A stretch of DNA of 52,505 nt from Sulfurovum sp. (GTDB lineage: Bacteria; Campylobacterota; Campylobacteria; Campylobacterales; Sulfurovaceae): the NCBI GenBank assembly GCA_012329065.1, contig JAAXPZ010000012.1, positions 1-52,505 of the forward strand, read 5' to 3'. Positions within the stretch are counted from its first letter, which is position 1. The number at the start of each line of letters is the position of its first letter. A model generated the notes under the pieces. It was not told where the DNA came from. It ran no database searches and worked only from the letters and a program-made list of their open reading frames with translations. A program made the position numbers and the translations under genes. Shown here in pieces: positions 16,058 through 26,848 of the stretch.

Positions 16058-17090
16058 CTCACCCATCTTTGTATTGATTCTATTTGGCTTGGCACTGCTA
16101 GCCGCGTATTCTATCTTCGCACCTTTTCTACTGCCTATCGTAGTAGCTACACTGATGGTTATGGCTACTTTCAATCTTACTAGATATTTTGTGCAGAAGT
16201 TCAGCTCAAAGAAGCTATCGACATTAGTGATGGTCATCCTGCTGATTATGCTCATTTTAGCACCTATATTTTATGCTGCCACATCTGGAGTAGCCTATCT
16301 TAGTCAAATAGATCAGAATACTATTCAAATGATTGTTACCAAGGCAAAGTTACTTGTCAAGGATATACCTTATCTTAGTGTATGGGCAGATGAATACTTA
16401 CGAACTGAAAAAATCACACCATACCTGACAGATATTTCACTATATATAACAAAAATGGGAAGTGCTGGACTTGGCTTTTTGAGAGACCTGCTATTGGTCA
16501 TTGCCTTTTATGCTGCTATCAATTATCACAGTGATAAATTTTTTGAGCTTCTAAAAGCACTAATTCCAGTATCCAGAGTAAAAAGTGCACAAATGCTCAA
16601 CGAAGTCTCCTCTACTATGGAAGTGGTTTTTTATTCTATCATTGTCACAGCTATATTTGAGGGTTTACTTTTTGGATTTTTTGTTAGCTATTTTGGGTTT
16701 AACGGACTTCTTTTTGGCGTGTTATATGGCTTTGCCTCTTTGATCCCGATTATAGGTGGAGCTATACTCTGGATACCATTGTCGCTCTTTGCTTGGAGTG
16801 AACTCGGCTCAAGTACTGCTATTGCCATCGCACTATACTCAATCATCATGATTTCTATCATAGCTGATACATTCATCAAGCCTATCATTATCAAGGTAAT
16901 CAAAGAGGACTTGCTTCATAACAGTAGTAGCATCGGAGAGCTAATCATCTTCTTCTCTATCCTAGCAGGCATGACCAGCTATGGCTTCTGGGGTGCTATC
17001 ATAGGACCAGCCATTACTACTTTTCTGTTCGCTACTAGTAAAATCTATATCGAGTATAATCAAAAACATGCCAAAAATGGTGACCAGTAG
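16050..17090 (+). CDS. AI-2E family (PF01594) inner-membrane permease
   Basis: About 346 aa with N-terminal hydrophobic pairs, a soluble loop (about residues 80-145) and a C-terminal membrane bundle with the family's conserved [14 protein letters not shown] and FIKPIIIKV motifs. Members include the TqsA/YdiK type and Na+/H+-linked exporters; the substrate cannot be read here. I use TTG 16050 because AAGGAGGG lies 5 nt before it; a GTG at 16032 in the same frame has no ribosome site. The gene overlaps ruvB by 8 nt, so translation is coupled. Confidence 0.85.
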   Translation: MNSSPIFVLILFGLALLAAYSIFAPFLLPIVVATLMVMATFNLTRYFVQKFSSKKLSTLVMVILLIMLILAPIFYAATSGVAYLSQIDQNTIQMIVTKAKLLVKDIPYLSVWADEYLRTEKITPYLTDISLYITKMGSAGLGFLRDLLLVIAFYAAINYHSDKFFELLKALIPVSRVKSAQMLNEVSSTMEVVFYSIIVTAIFEGLLFGFFVSYFGFNGLLFGVLYGFASLIPIIGGAILWIPLSLFAWSELGSSTAIAIALYSIIMISIIADTFIKPIIIKVIKEDLLHNSSSIGELIIFFSILAGMTSYGFWGAIIGPAITTFLFATSKIYIEYNQKHAKNGDQ

Positions 17091-17100
17091 CCACTAGCTA

Positions 17101-17136
17101 AACCCAAATTATGCAATAGGATTGCCAAAATTTGGG

Positions 17137-17138
<2 letters not shown>
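17101..17138. terminator. Bidirectional terminator-like hairpin
   Basis: AACCCAAATT (17101-17110) and AATTTGGGTT (17129-17138) form a perfect 10-bp stem with an 18-base loop, between the convergent AI-2E permease and gdhA genes; the last bases overlap the gdhA stop codon. It has no long T-run on either side but position and stem strength fit a shared terminator. Confidence 0.6.
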
Positions 17139-18507
<1,369 letters not shown>

Positions 18508-18680
18508 TTATTGTTTACAAGCTTTCCAACTTATTCTATTTTATTTTAGAGCGAATTATATAATAGATTATATCCTAATTAGATACCAAAAATCATCAAT
18601 CTCTTCCTCAATCCATAATTTTGGCTTAACTAGGTATAATTATCAAAATATTTGAATAGAAAAAAATAAAGGAAATTATT

Positions 18681-19259
18681 GTGAGTTTAAAAGATCAGGC
18701 AGGCTTTGTAAAAGAGGTATTGAGTGGGGACGAGAAGATACTTGAGAGTGCATTCAAGCTAGAGCAGCTGTATAAAAAACATAAACTAAAAATATGGAGC
18801 TTGCTCATACTGCTTGTGCTGTTTTTTGCGGGAAGAGCAGGTATGCAGGCATATCAAGAAGCTAATTTGTACGATGCGAACAGTGCATTGTTGGTTTTAC
18901 AAGAGAATCCAAGTGATTCAGTAGCCCTAAGTACACTAAAAGAAAAAAATCCGAAACTTTATGAGCTATTTAGCTATATGAATGCTGTCAAAAATAAAGA
19001 GGGTAGCAAACTTAGTTCGTTGGGTTCAAGCAGCGATGCGTTAATTGCAGATATTAGCAAGTATCACGCGGCAGTAATAGAGTCAAAGGTGGTAGATTCT
19101 ACCTATTACCTTGAGCTTTCACTAGTTCAAGAAGCCTATGAGGCACTGAGGGGTGGCAAAAAGGATCTTGCAAAACAGAAGCTTGCTCTTGTGCCTGAAA
19201 ACTCAGCAGTCAGTGGTATCGCAAGGCTTCTGAGACACTATACGATTGAGGTGAAATAG
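18681..19259 (+). CDS. Membrane-anchored hypothetical protein, Campylobacterota type
   Basis: 192 aa with GTG start preceded by AAGGAAATTATT. One transmembrane helix (about 38-56, IWSLLILLVLFFAGRAGM) after a charged cytoplasmic N-terminus; the remainder is helical, with repeats of the type seen in TPR-like YfgM proteins (ANSALLVLQENP, YEALRGGKKDLAKQKL). Probably a periplasmic scaffold or chaperone-linked protein held at the inner membrane; I cannot say more. It is first in a run with the recombinase (6 nt apart) and the 109-aa gene. A TATAAT at 18635-18640 could be its -10. Confidence 0.7.
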   Translation: MSLKDQAGFVKEVLSGDEKILESAFKLEQLYKKHKLKIWSLLILLVLFFAGRAGMQAYQEANLYDANSALLVLQENPSDSVALSTLKEKNPKLYELFSYMNAVKNKEGSKLSSLGSSSDALIADISKYHAAVIESKVVDSTYYLELSLVQEAYEALRGGKKDLAKQKLALVPENSAVSGIARLLRHYTIEVK

Positions 19260-19265
19260 CACGAA

Positions 19266-20093
19266 GTGAATAATGATCTGCTGGTAGCTTTTGAGGAGCA
19301 TATTGGCATCACAAAAGCACTAGACAAGAGTACCGTCTCTTCCTATATTGCGGACATAAAGCAGCTACATGAACATCTAGGAAAAGAGCTATTGCATATC
19401 GATAGTGAAGATATATTACGATTTTTATCTTCTTTTAAAAATAAGCGAACCCTCAATAGAAAACTCTCTGCCATTAACTCTTTTTTAAATTTTTGCCACA
19501 AATATGACTTCCGTCATAAGAAAATCAAAATACCTATGGCAAAGATACCCAAAAATCTACCCAAATACCTAAGTCTAGAACAAATTATGTCGGGTATAGA
19601 ATTGATAGATAGAAAGAGTTTAATCGGAAAAAGAGACTATGCGTTGATTCTTTTTCTATACGCATCAGGATGCCGTATATCAGAGGCACTATCAGCCAGT
19701 AGAAATGACATAGTAGATGCTTGGCTTAAGATAAGATATGCAAAAGGTGAAAAAGAGAGGATGGTGCCTCTCGCTCCTGTGGCTCTAGATGCATTGAAAG
19801 CCTATCTAGTTGAGTCAGATATTAGAAGTGAACATATATGGCTTAACTACAAAGGTGATATGCTTAGTCGTGTATCTGCTTATAAGATAGTCAAAAAATA
19901 CCTAGGTGTCTCTCCTCATGTGCTTCGCCATTCATTTGCTTCTGCTTTGATTATAGGTGGTGCTGACCTTAGGGTGGTGCAAGAGCTACTAGGACACAGT
20001 TCACTGATCACTACCCAGATATACACACATATAGAGCAAAAAGAGCTCAGCGAAACTGTAAACAGATACCACCCCCTCAGGAGCAAGACATGA
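19266..20093 (+). CDS. Xer-type tyrosine recombinase
   Basis: 275 aa with an N-terminal SAM-like core-binding domain and a C-terminal catalytic domain. The catalytic set is complete: R137 (SGCRISEA), K160 (RYAKGEKER), H218 and R221 (HVLRHSFA), H244 (LLGHSS) and Y253 (TQIYTHI). Size and sequence resemble XerC/XerD, not the longer XerH of Helicobacter/Campylobacter; it may resolve chromosome dimers, or it may act on another site. GTG 19266 is used, with a weak ribosome site. It lies in core sequence with no flanking repeats or cargo, so I do not regard it as a mobile-element integrase. Confidence 0.85.
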   Translation: MNNDLLVAFEEHIGITKALDKSTVSSYIADIKQLHEHLGKELLHIDSEDILRFLSSFKNKRTLNRKLSAINSFLNFCHKYDFRHKKIKIPMAKIPKNLPKYLSLEQIMSGIELIDRKSLIGKRDYALILFLYASGCRISEALSASRNDIVDAWLKIRYAKGEKERMVPLAPVALDALKAYLVESDIRSEHIWLNYKGDMLSRVSAYKIVKKYLGVSPHVLRHSFASALIIGGADLRVVQELLGHSSLITTQIYTHIEQKELSETVNRYHPLRSKT

Positions 20094-20419
20094 AGGAGAT
20101 TGTTGAGTATTTTGGAAAAAAAGGAATAGTATTCAAATCACTAAAAACTATAAAAGTCAAAGACTTAGGTTCTCGCAAAAAAGTTGATATTTATCTCGGA
20201 GTTAATATCAAAGAGTACTTCGTAATGCTTCTCAATATAGAAAAAAAGAGCCGTATCTTAAAAAAAGAGGTAAATGAACTGATAGAGCTTCACCTAAAAC
20301 TGGAATCCTTTATCGGATCAAAGATTGTCAAAAAATATATACTTATAAAAGCCCCTTTGTGCTCAAAAGCTAAAGTAATGCTAGAGGAAAATGGCTGGAA
20401 AGTTGAGTTGCCCGCCTAG
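20090..20419 (+). CDS. Conserved-looking 109-aa protein, function unknown
   Basis: Starts MKEIVEYFGKKGIVFKSLKT, overlapping the recombinase stop by 4 nt (ATGA). Very lysine-rich (about 20 percent) with alternating strands and helices; YVMLLNIEKKSRILKKEV-like helix in the middle and a single CSKAKVMLEENGW segment near the C-terminus. No signal or membrane segment. It looks like a small nucleic-acid- or protein-binding partner of the upstream recombinase, but only gene order suggests this. Unrecognised. Confidence 0.6.
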   Translation: MKEIVEYFGKKGIVFKSLKTIKVKDLGSRKKVDIYLGVNIKEYFVMLLNIEKKSRILKKEVNELIELHLKLESFIGSKIVKKYILIKAPLCSKAKVMLEENGWKVELPA

Positions 20420-20457
20420 TGAAAAGTATCCAAACACATTTCTAATTCTCCTCTACA

Positions 20458-21336
20458 CTACGAATCCAACAGTAGCAGCTTCAATATCGCCATCCTCACA
20501 AAGACTCCATTTTTGACCTGCTCAAGAACTTTACACCTGAGGTCGTCTAACATCTCATCTGAGATATCTATATTACGCATCACAGGTCCTGGATGCATAA
20601 GTAAAATATCTCTGTTATCCATTCTTTCCTTTGTGATACAATATTGTTTGGCATAGGCATCGTAATTTTCAAAATGAGGAATTTCATGTCTTTCAAGCTG
20701 TGCTCTAAGACTCATGACAACATCTACGCTATCAAGCACTTCATCTAGTTTTTCATATTTTGGTAAATCTATCTCTGGCATAAACTGTGATGGTGCTACA
20801 AGCACAACATTCATGCCCATACGGCTAAAGAGCCTGATTCCCGAACTTGCTACTCTAGAGCTGATAACATCACCAACAATCGCGATTGTCTTGCCTTTGA
20901 CATCTCCATCAAAATGCTCTAGCATAGTAAAATAATCTAACAAAGCCTGTGTAGGATGAGCATAATTGCCTGCTCCTGCATTGATCACTGGAGTTACTTG
21001 CATATCTGCTAACATTTGTGGCGTAGAGTTCTCTGAGTGTCTGACTATGACCGCATCAGGCTCCATTGCACAAAGAGTAGTAAAAGTATCTTCTAGCGTC
21101 TCACCTTTACTCGTAGAACTCTTGGAGGGATCAAACAGTACCATTGCAGCTCCAAGCTTCTTGCCAGCTATTTCAAAAGAGCTTCTGGTGCGAGTAGATT
21201 TCTCAAAAAAAAGTGTTACTATGACCTTGTCTCGTAACAAAAGTGGGGGTCTATTGTGCTTGAATGTCTTTGCATCTTCCATTATCTGCTCTATTTGAGA
21301 CAAGGAAAACTGATCGGTATCTACCAAATGCTGCAT
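20458..21336 (-). CDS. pyrB: Aspartate carbamoyltransferase catalytic chain
   Basis: 292 aa. Condenses carbamoyl phosphate and aspartate, the first committed pyrimidine step. The carbamoyl-phosphate loop FEKSTRTRSSFE has STRTR at 47-51; HPTQALLDYF and VMSLRAQLERHE (aspartate loop) and LLMHPGPVMRNIDI follow. No pyrI regulatory chain or pyrC is adjacent, consistent with an unregulated trimer, as in many bacteria. It lies 77 bp downstream of the SulP gene on the same strand, possibly co-transcribed. Confidence 0.95.
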   Translation of the reverse strand: MQHLVDTDQFSLSQIEQIMEDAKTFKHNRPPLLLRDKVIVTLFFEKSTRTRSSFEIAGKKLGAAMVLFDPSKSSTSKGETLEDTFTTLCAMEPDAVIVRHSENSTPQMLADMQVTPVINAGAGNYAHPTQALLDYFTMLEHFDGDVKGKTIAIVGDVISSRVASSGIRLFSRMGMNVVLVAPSQFMPEIDLPKYEKLDEVLDSVDVVMSLRAQLERHEIPHFENYDAYAKQYCITKERMDNRDILLMHPGPVMRNIDISDEMLDDLRCKVLEQVKNGVFVRMAILKLLLLDS

Positions 21337-21413
21337 ATTCTCTCCTGCAATAAATGAACTATTTTACCATATGACAACTGAGCTTGTCGAGGTATTTACT
21401 TAGTGCGGTAATA

Positions 21414-22994
21414 TCAATAGTCTCTAACAATTTTATAAGTAGGATCGTCCTCTTCATAGCTGCAAAACGGGCCTGCTGTTTTGAGCGTCTTTTTACAATC
21501 TTCAGAAAGATGTCTGAGAGTGAGTTTTTTGCCTGATTTTTTGTATTTCATCGTAATGGCGTCTATTGCCTCTACTCCAGAAGAATCTAGCACTCTAGCT
21601 TTTTTAAAATCTATCACAACTGTATCTGGGTCATGCTCTGGATCAAACTGCTCATTGAATGAAGTTACTGAGCCAAAAAATAGTGGTCCATCTAGCTCAT
21701 ATATTTTTTTGCCGTCCTCTTCTATGGTATGAGAAAAAATCTTCGCGTGCTCCCATGCAAACACCAATGCGGAGATAATAACCCCAGCAATCACTGCCAC
21801 AGCAAGATCGTAAAAAACTGTAATAATCGTCACTACAACCAGTACAAATACATCACTTTTGGGCATATGTTTAATGCGTTTGATAGATGAAAATTCAAAA
21901 GTACCTATACTCACCATAAACATAATACCCACTAGCACAGCAACAGGAATGGCAGCAATCACATCAGAAAAGCTCACTACCAAGACAATCAGTAGTACAG
22001 CAGCAGTAAATGATGAGAGCCTACCTAATCCACCAGAGGTAAAGTTTATCACCGACTGCCCTATCATTGCACAGCCAGCCATGCCTCCAAATAGACCTGA
22101 AGTTGTATTTCCTAAGCCAAGAGCGATACACTCTCTGTTGCCTGATCCTCTTTTGCCACCCATCTCATCAAGTACAGAGAGAGTCAGAAGTGATTCGATC
22201 AAACCTACCATTGCCACAATGAATGCTGTAGGCAGTATGATTTTCAGAGATTCCCAACTAAACAGTGATATCTCAGGCATGATGAATACAGGAAAAGAGA
22301 CATTGGATAGATTTGCTAAATCTCCTACGATCTTGGTATTTATATCTCCAAAATAAACCACCAAGGTGACCACTACGATAGCTACAAGTCCTGCTGGAAC
22401 TGCCTTGCTAACTTTTGGTAGAAACTGCATGGTAGTCATGGTCATAAATACGATTACATACATAATATAGTTTTCAGAAAAACTTGCTTTTACAATTTCT
22501 ACCCATGAAGTATATTGCTCGACATTAACTGGTGCGAGAAATGGAAGTTGGGCTAGAGCAATTACAATTGCCAAGCCGTTTACAAATCCAAATAGTGCAG
22601 GCTGTGGTACCAAACGAATAAATTTACCCATCTTTAGCATACCTACTGCTATCTGCATGAAGCCTGCAAAAATGGATGTCAATAAAATATAATGTAGTAT
22701 CAGCATGCTCAATGTTTCTCTGTCAAGCTCAGGATGGAGATGCTTGACAGCTAGTCCAAGTGACACAAACACTACTGCAACTGCACCAGTAGCACCAGAG
22801 ATCATACCTGGTTTTCCGCCCAAAATAGAAGTTATCAGTCCTATGATAAAGGCACCATATAGTCCAACAACAGGAGATACGCCAGCAATAAACGAGAAGG
22901 CTATAGCCTCAGGAACAAGTGCAACTGAAACCAATGCTCCAGAAAGAAGATCATTTTTGATATTTTGTTTTGAATAGTTTTGGATATTAAACAT
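21414..22994 (-). CDS. SulP/SLC26 anion transporter with STAS domain
   Basis: 526 aa: N-terminal membrane region of 12-14 hydrophobic segments with the SulP motifs (ALVSVALVPEAIAFSFIAGVSP, VVGLYGAFIIG, GGMAGCAMIGQSVINFTSGG) and a C-terminal STAS domain (about 440-526, FDPEHDPDTVVIDFKKARVLDSSGVEAI). Members move sulfate, bicarbonate or dicarboxylates with Na+ or H+; no residue seen here fixes the substrate. For an autotrophic Campylobacterota a bicarbonate role is possible, but there is no carbonic anhydrase next to it. Length and domain order are normal. Confidence 0.9.
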   Translation of the reverse strand: MFNIQNYSKQNIKNDLLSGALVSVALVPEAIAFSFIAGVSPVVGLYGAFIIGLITSILGGKPGMISGATGAVAVVFVSLGLAVKHLHPELDRETLSMLILHYILLTSIFAGFMQIAVGMLKMGKFIRLVPQPALFGFVNGLAIVIALAQLPFLAPVNVEQYTSWVEIVKASFSENYIMYVIVFMTMTTMQFLPKVSKAVPAGLVAIVVVTLVVYFGDINTKIVGDLANLSNVSFPVFIMPEISLFSWESLKIILPTAFIVAMVGLIESLLTLSVLDEMGGKRGSGNRECIALGLGNTTSGLFGGMAGCAMIGQSVINFTSGGLGRLSSFTAAVLLIVLVVSFSDVIAAIPVAVLVGIMFMVSIGTFEFSSIKRIKHMPKSDVFVLVVVTIITVFYDLAVAVIAGVIISALVFAWEHAKIFSHTIEEDGKKIYELDGPLFFGSVTSFNEQFDPEHDPDTVVIDFKKARVLDSSGVEAIDAITMKYKKSGKKLTLRHLSEDCKKTLKTAGPFCSYEEDDPTYKIVRDY

Positions 22995-23104
22995 CTGCTT
23001 CCTATATTTTGGGGATAAATAAGATGGAGAATTTTATCTTGTTAGGCTTAAGAGTAGCTCTAAAGATAGCTAATGGTCTCCAGCAAAGTGCTAGAGACTT
23101 GATT

Positions 23105-23317
23105 TTATTTCTTTTTCTTGATTAAAAAAGAAATATTTGCGTTAATTCTGTATTTTACGATTTTGCCATTATCTACTTTAGCACTCATATTGGTGATATT
23201 GATAGATCTGACATTATCTACTGACTTGCTTGCGGCACTTACCGCTTGTGTAGCTGCGTCTTCCCAACTTTTGTCTGATTGAGCCAACACTTCAATTACT
23301 TTTACGATTTTTGACAT
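23105..23317 (-). CDS. Dodecin-family flavin-binding protein
   Basis: 70 aa. KVIEVLAQSDKSWEDAATQAVSAASKSVDNVR, then AKVDNGKIVKYRINANISFLI, is the compact beta-alpha-beta-beta dodecin fold, including the Trp of the flavin-binding aromatic sandwich (W18). Dodecins form 12-mer shells that store or buffer riboflavin/FMN. The C-terminal KKKK is lineage-specific. It is monocistronic with AAAGGAG upstream of the start, between the SulP gene and the Pqi operon. Confidence 0.9.
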   Translation of the reverse strand: MSKIVKVIEVLAQSDKSWEDAATQAVSAASKSVDNVRSINITNMSAKVDNGKIVKYRINANISFLIKKKK

Positions 23318-23372
23318 TATATCTCCTTTTGTAGTTATATAGCTCTATATTATAGCATATATTCACAGGGCT

Positions 23373-23918
23373 CTATATTTTTCTTCCTATCTCTTCGACT
23401 AGCTTTCCAAAGACTATCCCCATTGACTGGACTATTGAAGCACTATCATCTCTGCTGGAAATTTGAGTATTGAATATATAGCTTCTCTTGGATTTGGAAC
23501 CTATGCGTTTGATAAAATATGTTGCTTCTAAATAGACACTTCCATCGCCATAGATAAAGCGGTTGATTGTTACTTTGACCCTAATTCCTCTCTCTCTTTC
23601 TATATCCCACGGGAAGAGATGAACATTTGGATTGGAAAACTTTTTTTGTAGTGCACCAATGAGTGTACTTGTAAGTGCTTTAGGGGTAGGTACAGCCCAT
23701 ATTTCACTGCGGTAGCTTATCTCACCTCCTGCCTTTTGAGTGGCTATCTGGCTCTCCTCCATATACCCTGGAACAGCGACTTTGTCTACACCTATCTGTA
23801 TGTTTCTAGGTGACTTTTTAGAAATATTTTTACTGTCAACTGAGAGTAGATACTGCTTTGAAGCAACAGTACATCCCAGCAAGATAAAAACTACAATCAA
23901 TAGAATACTTTGCTTCAT
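23373..23918 (-). CDS. pqiC: PqiC-like outer-membrane lipoprotein
   Basis: 181 aa with a lipoprotein signal (LLIVVFILLGCTVAS; lipidated Cys at 16) and an ABC-type-transport auxiliary fold (YLLSVDS, IQIGVDKVAVPGYMEESQI, WAVPTPKALTSTLIGALQ). In E. coli PqiC sits at the outer membrane and receives the tip of the PqiB needle. The gene follows pqiB with one base between stop and start, matching that partnership. It is the last gene of the operon. Confidence 0.8.
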   Translation of the reverse strand: MKQSILLIVVFILLGCTVASKQYLLSVDSKNISKKSPRNIQIGVDKVAVPGYMEESQIATQKAGGEISYRSEIWAVPTPKALTSTLIGALQKKFSNPNVHLFPWDIERERGIRVKVTINRFIYGDGSVYLEATYFIKRIGSKSKRSYIFNTQISSRDDSASIVQSMGIVFGKLVEEIGRKI

Positions 23919-23919
23919 T

Positions 23920-25608
23920 CTAATCTCCCAATATCAATGAATTTGGTTTTTTATTTAGTTTTCTCAAGAGTCTTTTACTCTCTTCTGAATTTTTATTAAT
24001 TTCTTTGAGCATCTCGGTAACTCTCTTTCCAAATAGTGAATTGGATCGGTACCCTTTCAGTATTTTCTTTGTGGTTCGGAGTGTTTTTGCCAACTCTTCT
24101 ATGGCTTTGTTGAGTTTTTCAGGCATATTCTTTATAGACTCATCTGCTACAACCCCATCTAAGCTATTTGAAACATCTGTAATAGACGACAGCATCTGCT
24201 TCATAGGCTCCACTAGTCCTCTGAACTCCGTAATAGTTCCCTCCAGTGCTTTCAATGATGATTGTAGAGGTTGTGCGCTGCCGTTTACAAGATTTTGTGC
24301 TGAAGCCAAAAGTTCATTGAGTTCTAGTTGGTTAAGCTTATTGGTAAATTGAGTAAGCTCATCAAGTAGACTACTTTTTTGTACATCCATCACAGGAAAA
24401 ATAGTCCCTCTTTCATAGTTTTTAATCAATGTAGTAGAAGCTGTATTTTCTGCAAATTCCAAATCGATAAAAAGTGTACTAATCAGAGGGTTCACGCTTA
24501 GCAGTTGTGCACGAAGACCGCTCTCAACTGCCTGATTTAGGTTTACAAATCCACTCTTGTTGTCCTCTGCAAAGATTGATAAGTCTATCTCTCCGTGTAC
24601 TAATCCCTCCATAGCATGACTAGTACTGTTGTAGCTCAATGAAACATCCATTACCTCACCGACATCAAATCCATAATACTGTATCGAGGCACCTTTTTTG
24701 AGTCCAGAAATTTTGCCTTTAAAACTAAAAGAAAATAGATGATTTTCCCTAAGCTCATGTCCTATTTTCTTGTTATCTGCATCAAACTGGTTGTTGTAAA
24801 GACGATAGAAATAGTTGGATTCTGCCTTTGGATACCCTTTGTCAAACTTACTTTCAAAGGTGATACCACCAAATGCTAAATATGGAATTATAGGAGCTAG
24901 CTTGATATCTAGTCTGTTGCCGTGAATCCCAATATCAGCAAGGGCCTGAAGCCAAAATTTTGTTGTAATATTTATAAGCTTGCTGTACTCTTCTTGAATA
25001 AATGCTACGATCTCTACACTACTTCCATCTGGGGCGAGTGACATATGTTCTACTTCCCCAACTTGAATATTACGATAATTAATAGGAGTGCCTACTCTTA
25101 TGCCACCTACACTTCTAGAGCTTAGAAGAATATACTCTCCTGAATTGATGTCTCTATAAGGAGCGCTGAGACCTACAAATTCTTGTTTTGATTCATTTCC
25201 ATCTGTGGCATGTAAGGTTATATATGAGCCACTAATCAGTGTCTCAAGCCCGCTCACACCAGAGTATCCAACCTCTGGTTTGACGATCCAGAACTTCGCC
25301 GTCTCATTCATGAAATTTTCAATTTCTCTACTCATTCTGGCTACAACAACAACGCCCTTACCATCCTCTTGTATCTCTATTCTGCTTACTTTCCCAACTG
25401 GCACATTTCTATATTTGAGAATACTTTGCCCTCCTTCAAGTCCGCCACTTGTCTGAAAAAGTATCCTAATCTCTGGTCCTAGTTTGGAAAAATGCTGGTA
25501 TACAAGCCAAAGAGATATAATGAGTGCAACAAAAGGAACAATCCATATAGATGTGAAAAAGCTGAAACTACTGCTATCTTCTATATTGGGCTGTTTAATT
25601 TGAGCCAT
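23920..25608 (-). CDS. pqiB: PqiB-like MCE-domain lipid-transport protein
   Basis: 562 aa from MAQIKQPNIEDSSS; this Met (25608) has AGAGAGA 6 nt upstream and is preferred to an upstream Met at 25656. One N-terminal transmembrane helix (IWIVPFVALIISLWLVYQ), then three MCE repeats (about 40-130, 155-260 and 280-390: IRILFQTSGGLEGGQSILKYRNVPVGKV; SVGGIRVGTPINYRNIQVGEV; KISGLKKGASIQYYGFDVGEV) and a long C-terminal helical segment expected to form the needle. PqiB bridges inner and outer membrane to move phospholipid. The gene overlaps its upstream pqiA-like neighbour by 14 nt. Confidence 0.9.
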   Translation of the reverse strand: MAQIKQPNIEDSSSFSFFTSIWIVPFVALIISLWLVYQHFSKLGPEIRILFQTSGGLEGGQSILKYRNVPVGKVSRIEIQEDGKGVVVVARMSREIENFMNETAKFWIVKPEVGYSGVSGLETLISGSYITLHATDGNESKQEFVGLSAPYRDINSGEYILLSSRSVGGIRVGTPINYRNIQVGEVEHMSLAPDGSSVEIVAFIQEEYSKLINITTKFWLQALADIGIHGNRLDIKLAPIIPYLAFGGITFESKFDKGYPKAESNYFYRLYNNQFDADNKKIGHELRENHLFSFSFKGKISGLKKGASIQYYGFDVGEVMDVSLSYNSTSHAMEGLVHGEIDLSIFAEDNKSGFVNLNQAVESGLRAQLLSVNPLISTLFIDLEFAENTASTTLIKNYERGTIFPVMDVQKSSLLDELTQFTNKLNQLELNELLASAQNLVNGSAQPLQSSLKALEGTITEFRGLVEPMKQMLSSITDVSNSLDGVVADESIKNMPEKLNKAIEELAKTLRTTKKILKGYRSNSLFGKRVTEMLKEINKNSEESKRLLRKLNKKPNSLILGD

Positions 25609-26218
25609 GTGGATCTCTCTCTTTGAATAGTCTCGTATCGATTGACAATGCTGCAAACATAGTAAATAGAACCATTAACACAAATGCTGTAGCTCCTGGA
25701 CCTGCAATCACCCTGATAGTGCCTACATGCACTAGTCCTGTCAATATCGCTACAACAAAGACATCCACCATAGACCAAGGACCTATAATCTCTGTCATAT
25801 AGTGAAGCCTATGCTGATCTAGTTTCGTATATCTATGTTTTTTTAGCTTCACATTTATTAGAAGATATAGTAACACAATAAACTTCAAAATAGGCACCAG
25901 AACAGAGGCTACTAGTATAATCATAGCGATTGGATAAGAGCCTTCTTCCCATAAAAGAATAATACCGCCTATGATAGTGTTTTCTTTTCTTGAGCCAAAT
26001 TGTTCACTTGCCAATATTGGATATAGATTGGCAGGAATATATAGCATAAGAGCTGTAATCAAAAATGCCCATGCTCTAGAAGTAGTTAGTTTCGGATTTC
26101 TAAATATTCTAGAGTCACATCTATGGCAGTAAATATCTCCCTCATGGTCCATGTTGACCGCTTCACATATGGGGCAACGAAGTAGTGTTGACTCGTCTAT
26201 GTGCTTATCTATCATCAT
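25595..26218 (-). CDS. PqiA-like inner-membrane protein, second half
   Basis: 207 aa with an N-terminal zinc ribbon (CPIC at 15-18 and CHRC at 31-34) and four hydrophobic segments. Motif IIPTKFIVLLYLL-like and GPWSMVDVFVVAILTGLV are typical of PqiA. E. coli PqiA is one 417-aa chain with two such modules; here each module is its own gene, and this is the C-terminal one. It overlaps both the previous gene and pqiB by 14 nt. Role: inner-membrane partner of the PqiB conduit. Confidence 0.85.
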   Translation of the reverse strand: MMIDKHIDESTLLRCPICEAVNMDHEGDIYCHRCDSRIFRNPKLTTSRAWAFLITALMLYIPANLYPILASEQFGSRKENTIIGGIILLWEEGSYPIAMIILVASVLVPILKFIVLLYLLINVKLKKHRYTKLDQHRLHYMTEIIGPWSMVDVFVVAILTGLVHVGTIRVIAGPGATAFVLMVLFTMFAALSIDTRLFKERDPHGSN

Positions 26219-26846
26219 ATATCCTATGCCTAAGCTCCCATAGCTCTCCTATACGGATACTTTTGCTAATGTATATATCTAGTAGCACAAATAAAACAAG
26301 CGACCAAAATGATAAACCAAAGTGTATTTGCATATACCCTATTAGCTTGACCAGTGCAACCAATATACTCACCAAATAGATCTCTACCATATTCCAAGGC
26401 AGGAGTTTAGAGAGTAGTACAAGTAGTTCTTTTGTCAGGGTCTTGCCTTTTTTTTGTATCATCAGCCATGATATAGTGACATAAACAAGTAGAATCATAG
26501 TAGGAAAGATAAATACTATAAATGATACCACAACGCCTACCACATAAAATCTATTTTCAAACAGAGAGAGAATCATTGAGATGATAGTCACATGCTGTTC
26601 ATGTCCCAGCATCTCCACCCTGACAAGAGGAAATAGGTTAGACACAAAGAAGAGTATTAATCCAGTTAAACCTAAAGCCAAGCCCTTATCCAGTATTCGT
26701 TCATCATAATGATAAAGTACTTTTTTACAGTTTTTACATACCGCGCTCTTGCCTTTTTCAATCATAACTTTTTCATGAATCGTATGGCACTTAGGACATA
26801 TAATTAATCGATCTAATATTTGATTTTGATTTGCATACTGCTCCAT
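26205..26846 (-). CDS. PqiA-like inner-membrane protein, first half
   Basis: 213 aa with a zinc ribbon (CPKC at 18-21; CKNC at 38-41) and four membrane segments, LPWNMVEIYLVSILVALVKL being the conserved PqiA core. It starts the Pqi unit, 2 nt after truD, and overlaps the second module by 14 nt. The two modules have the same layout, so they are probably an old duplication kept as two chains that associate in the membrane. Confidence 0.85.
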   Translation of the reverse strand: MEQYANQNQILDRLIICPKCHTIHEKVMIEKGKSAVCKNCKKVLYHYDERILDKGLALGLTGLILFFVSNLFPLVRVEMLGHEQHVTIISMILSLFENRFYVVGVVVSFIVFIFPTMILLVYVTISWLMIQKKGKTLTKELLVLLSKLLPWNMVEIYLVSILVALVKLIGYMQIHFGLSFWSLVLFVLLDIYISKSIRIGELWELRHRIYDDR

Positions 26847-26848
26847 TC

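Noticed and set aside
19266-20093. Second tyrosine recombinase as integrase of another island
   Set aside because: It has the XerC/D size, a complete catalytic set, core-gene neighbours and no flanking repeat or tRNA target.
21414-22994. SulP transporter as part of a CO2-concentrating or sulfate-assimilation cluster
   Set aside because: The neighbours are pyrB and dodecin; no carbonic anhydrase or sulfur-assimilation gene supports either reading.
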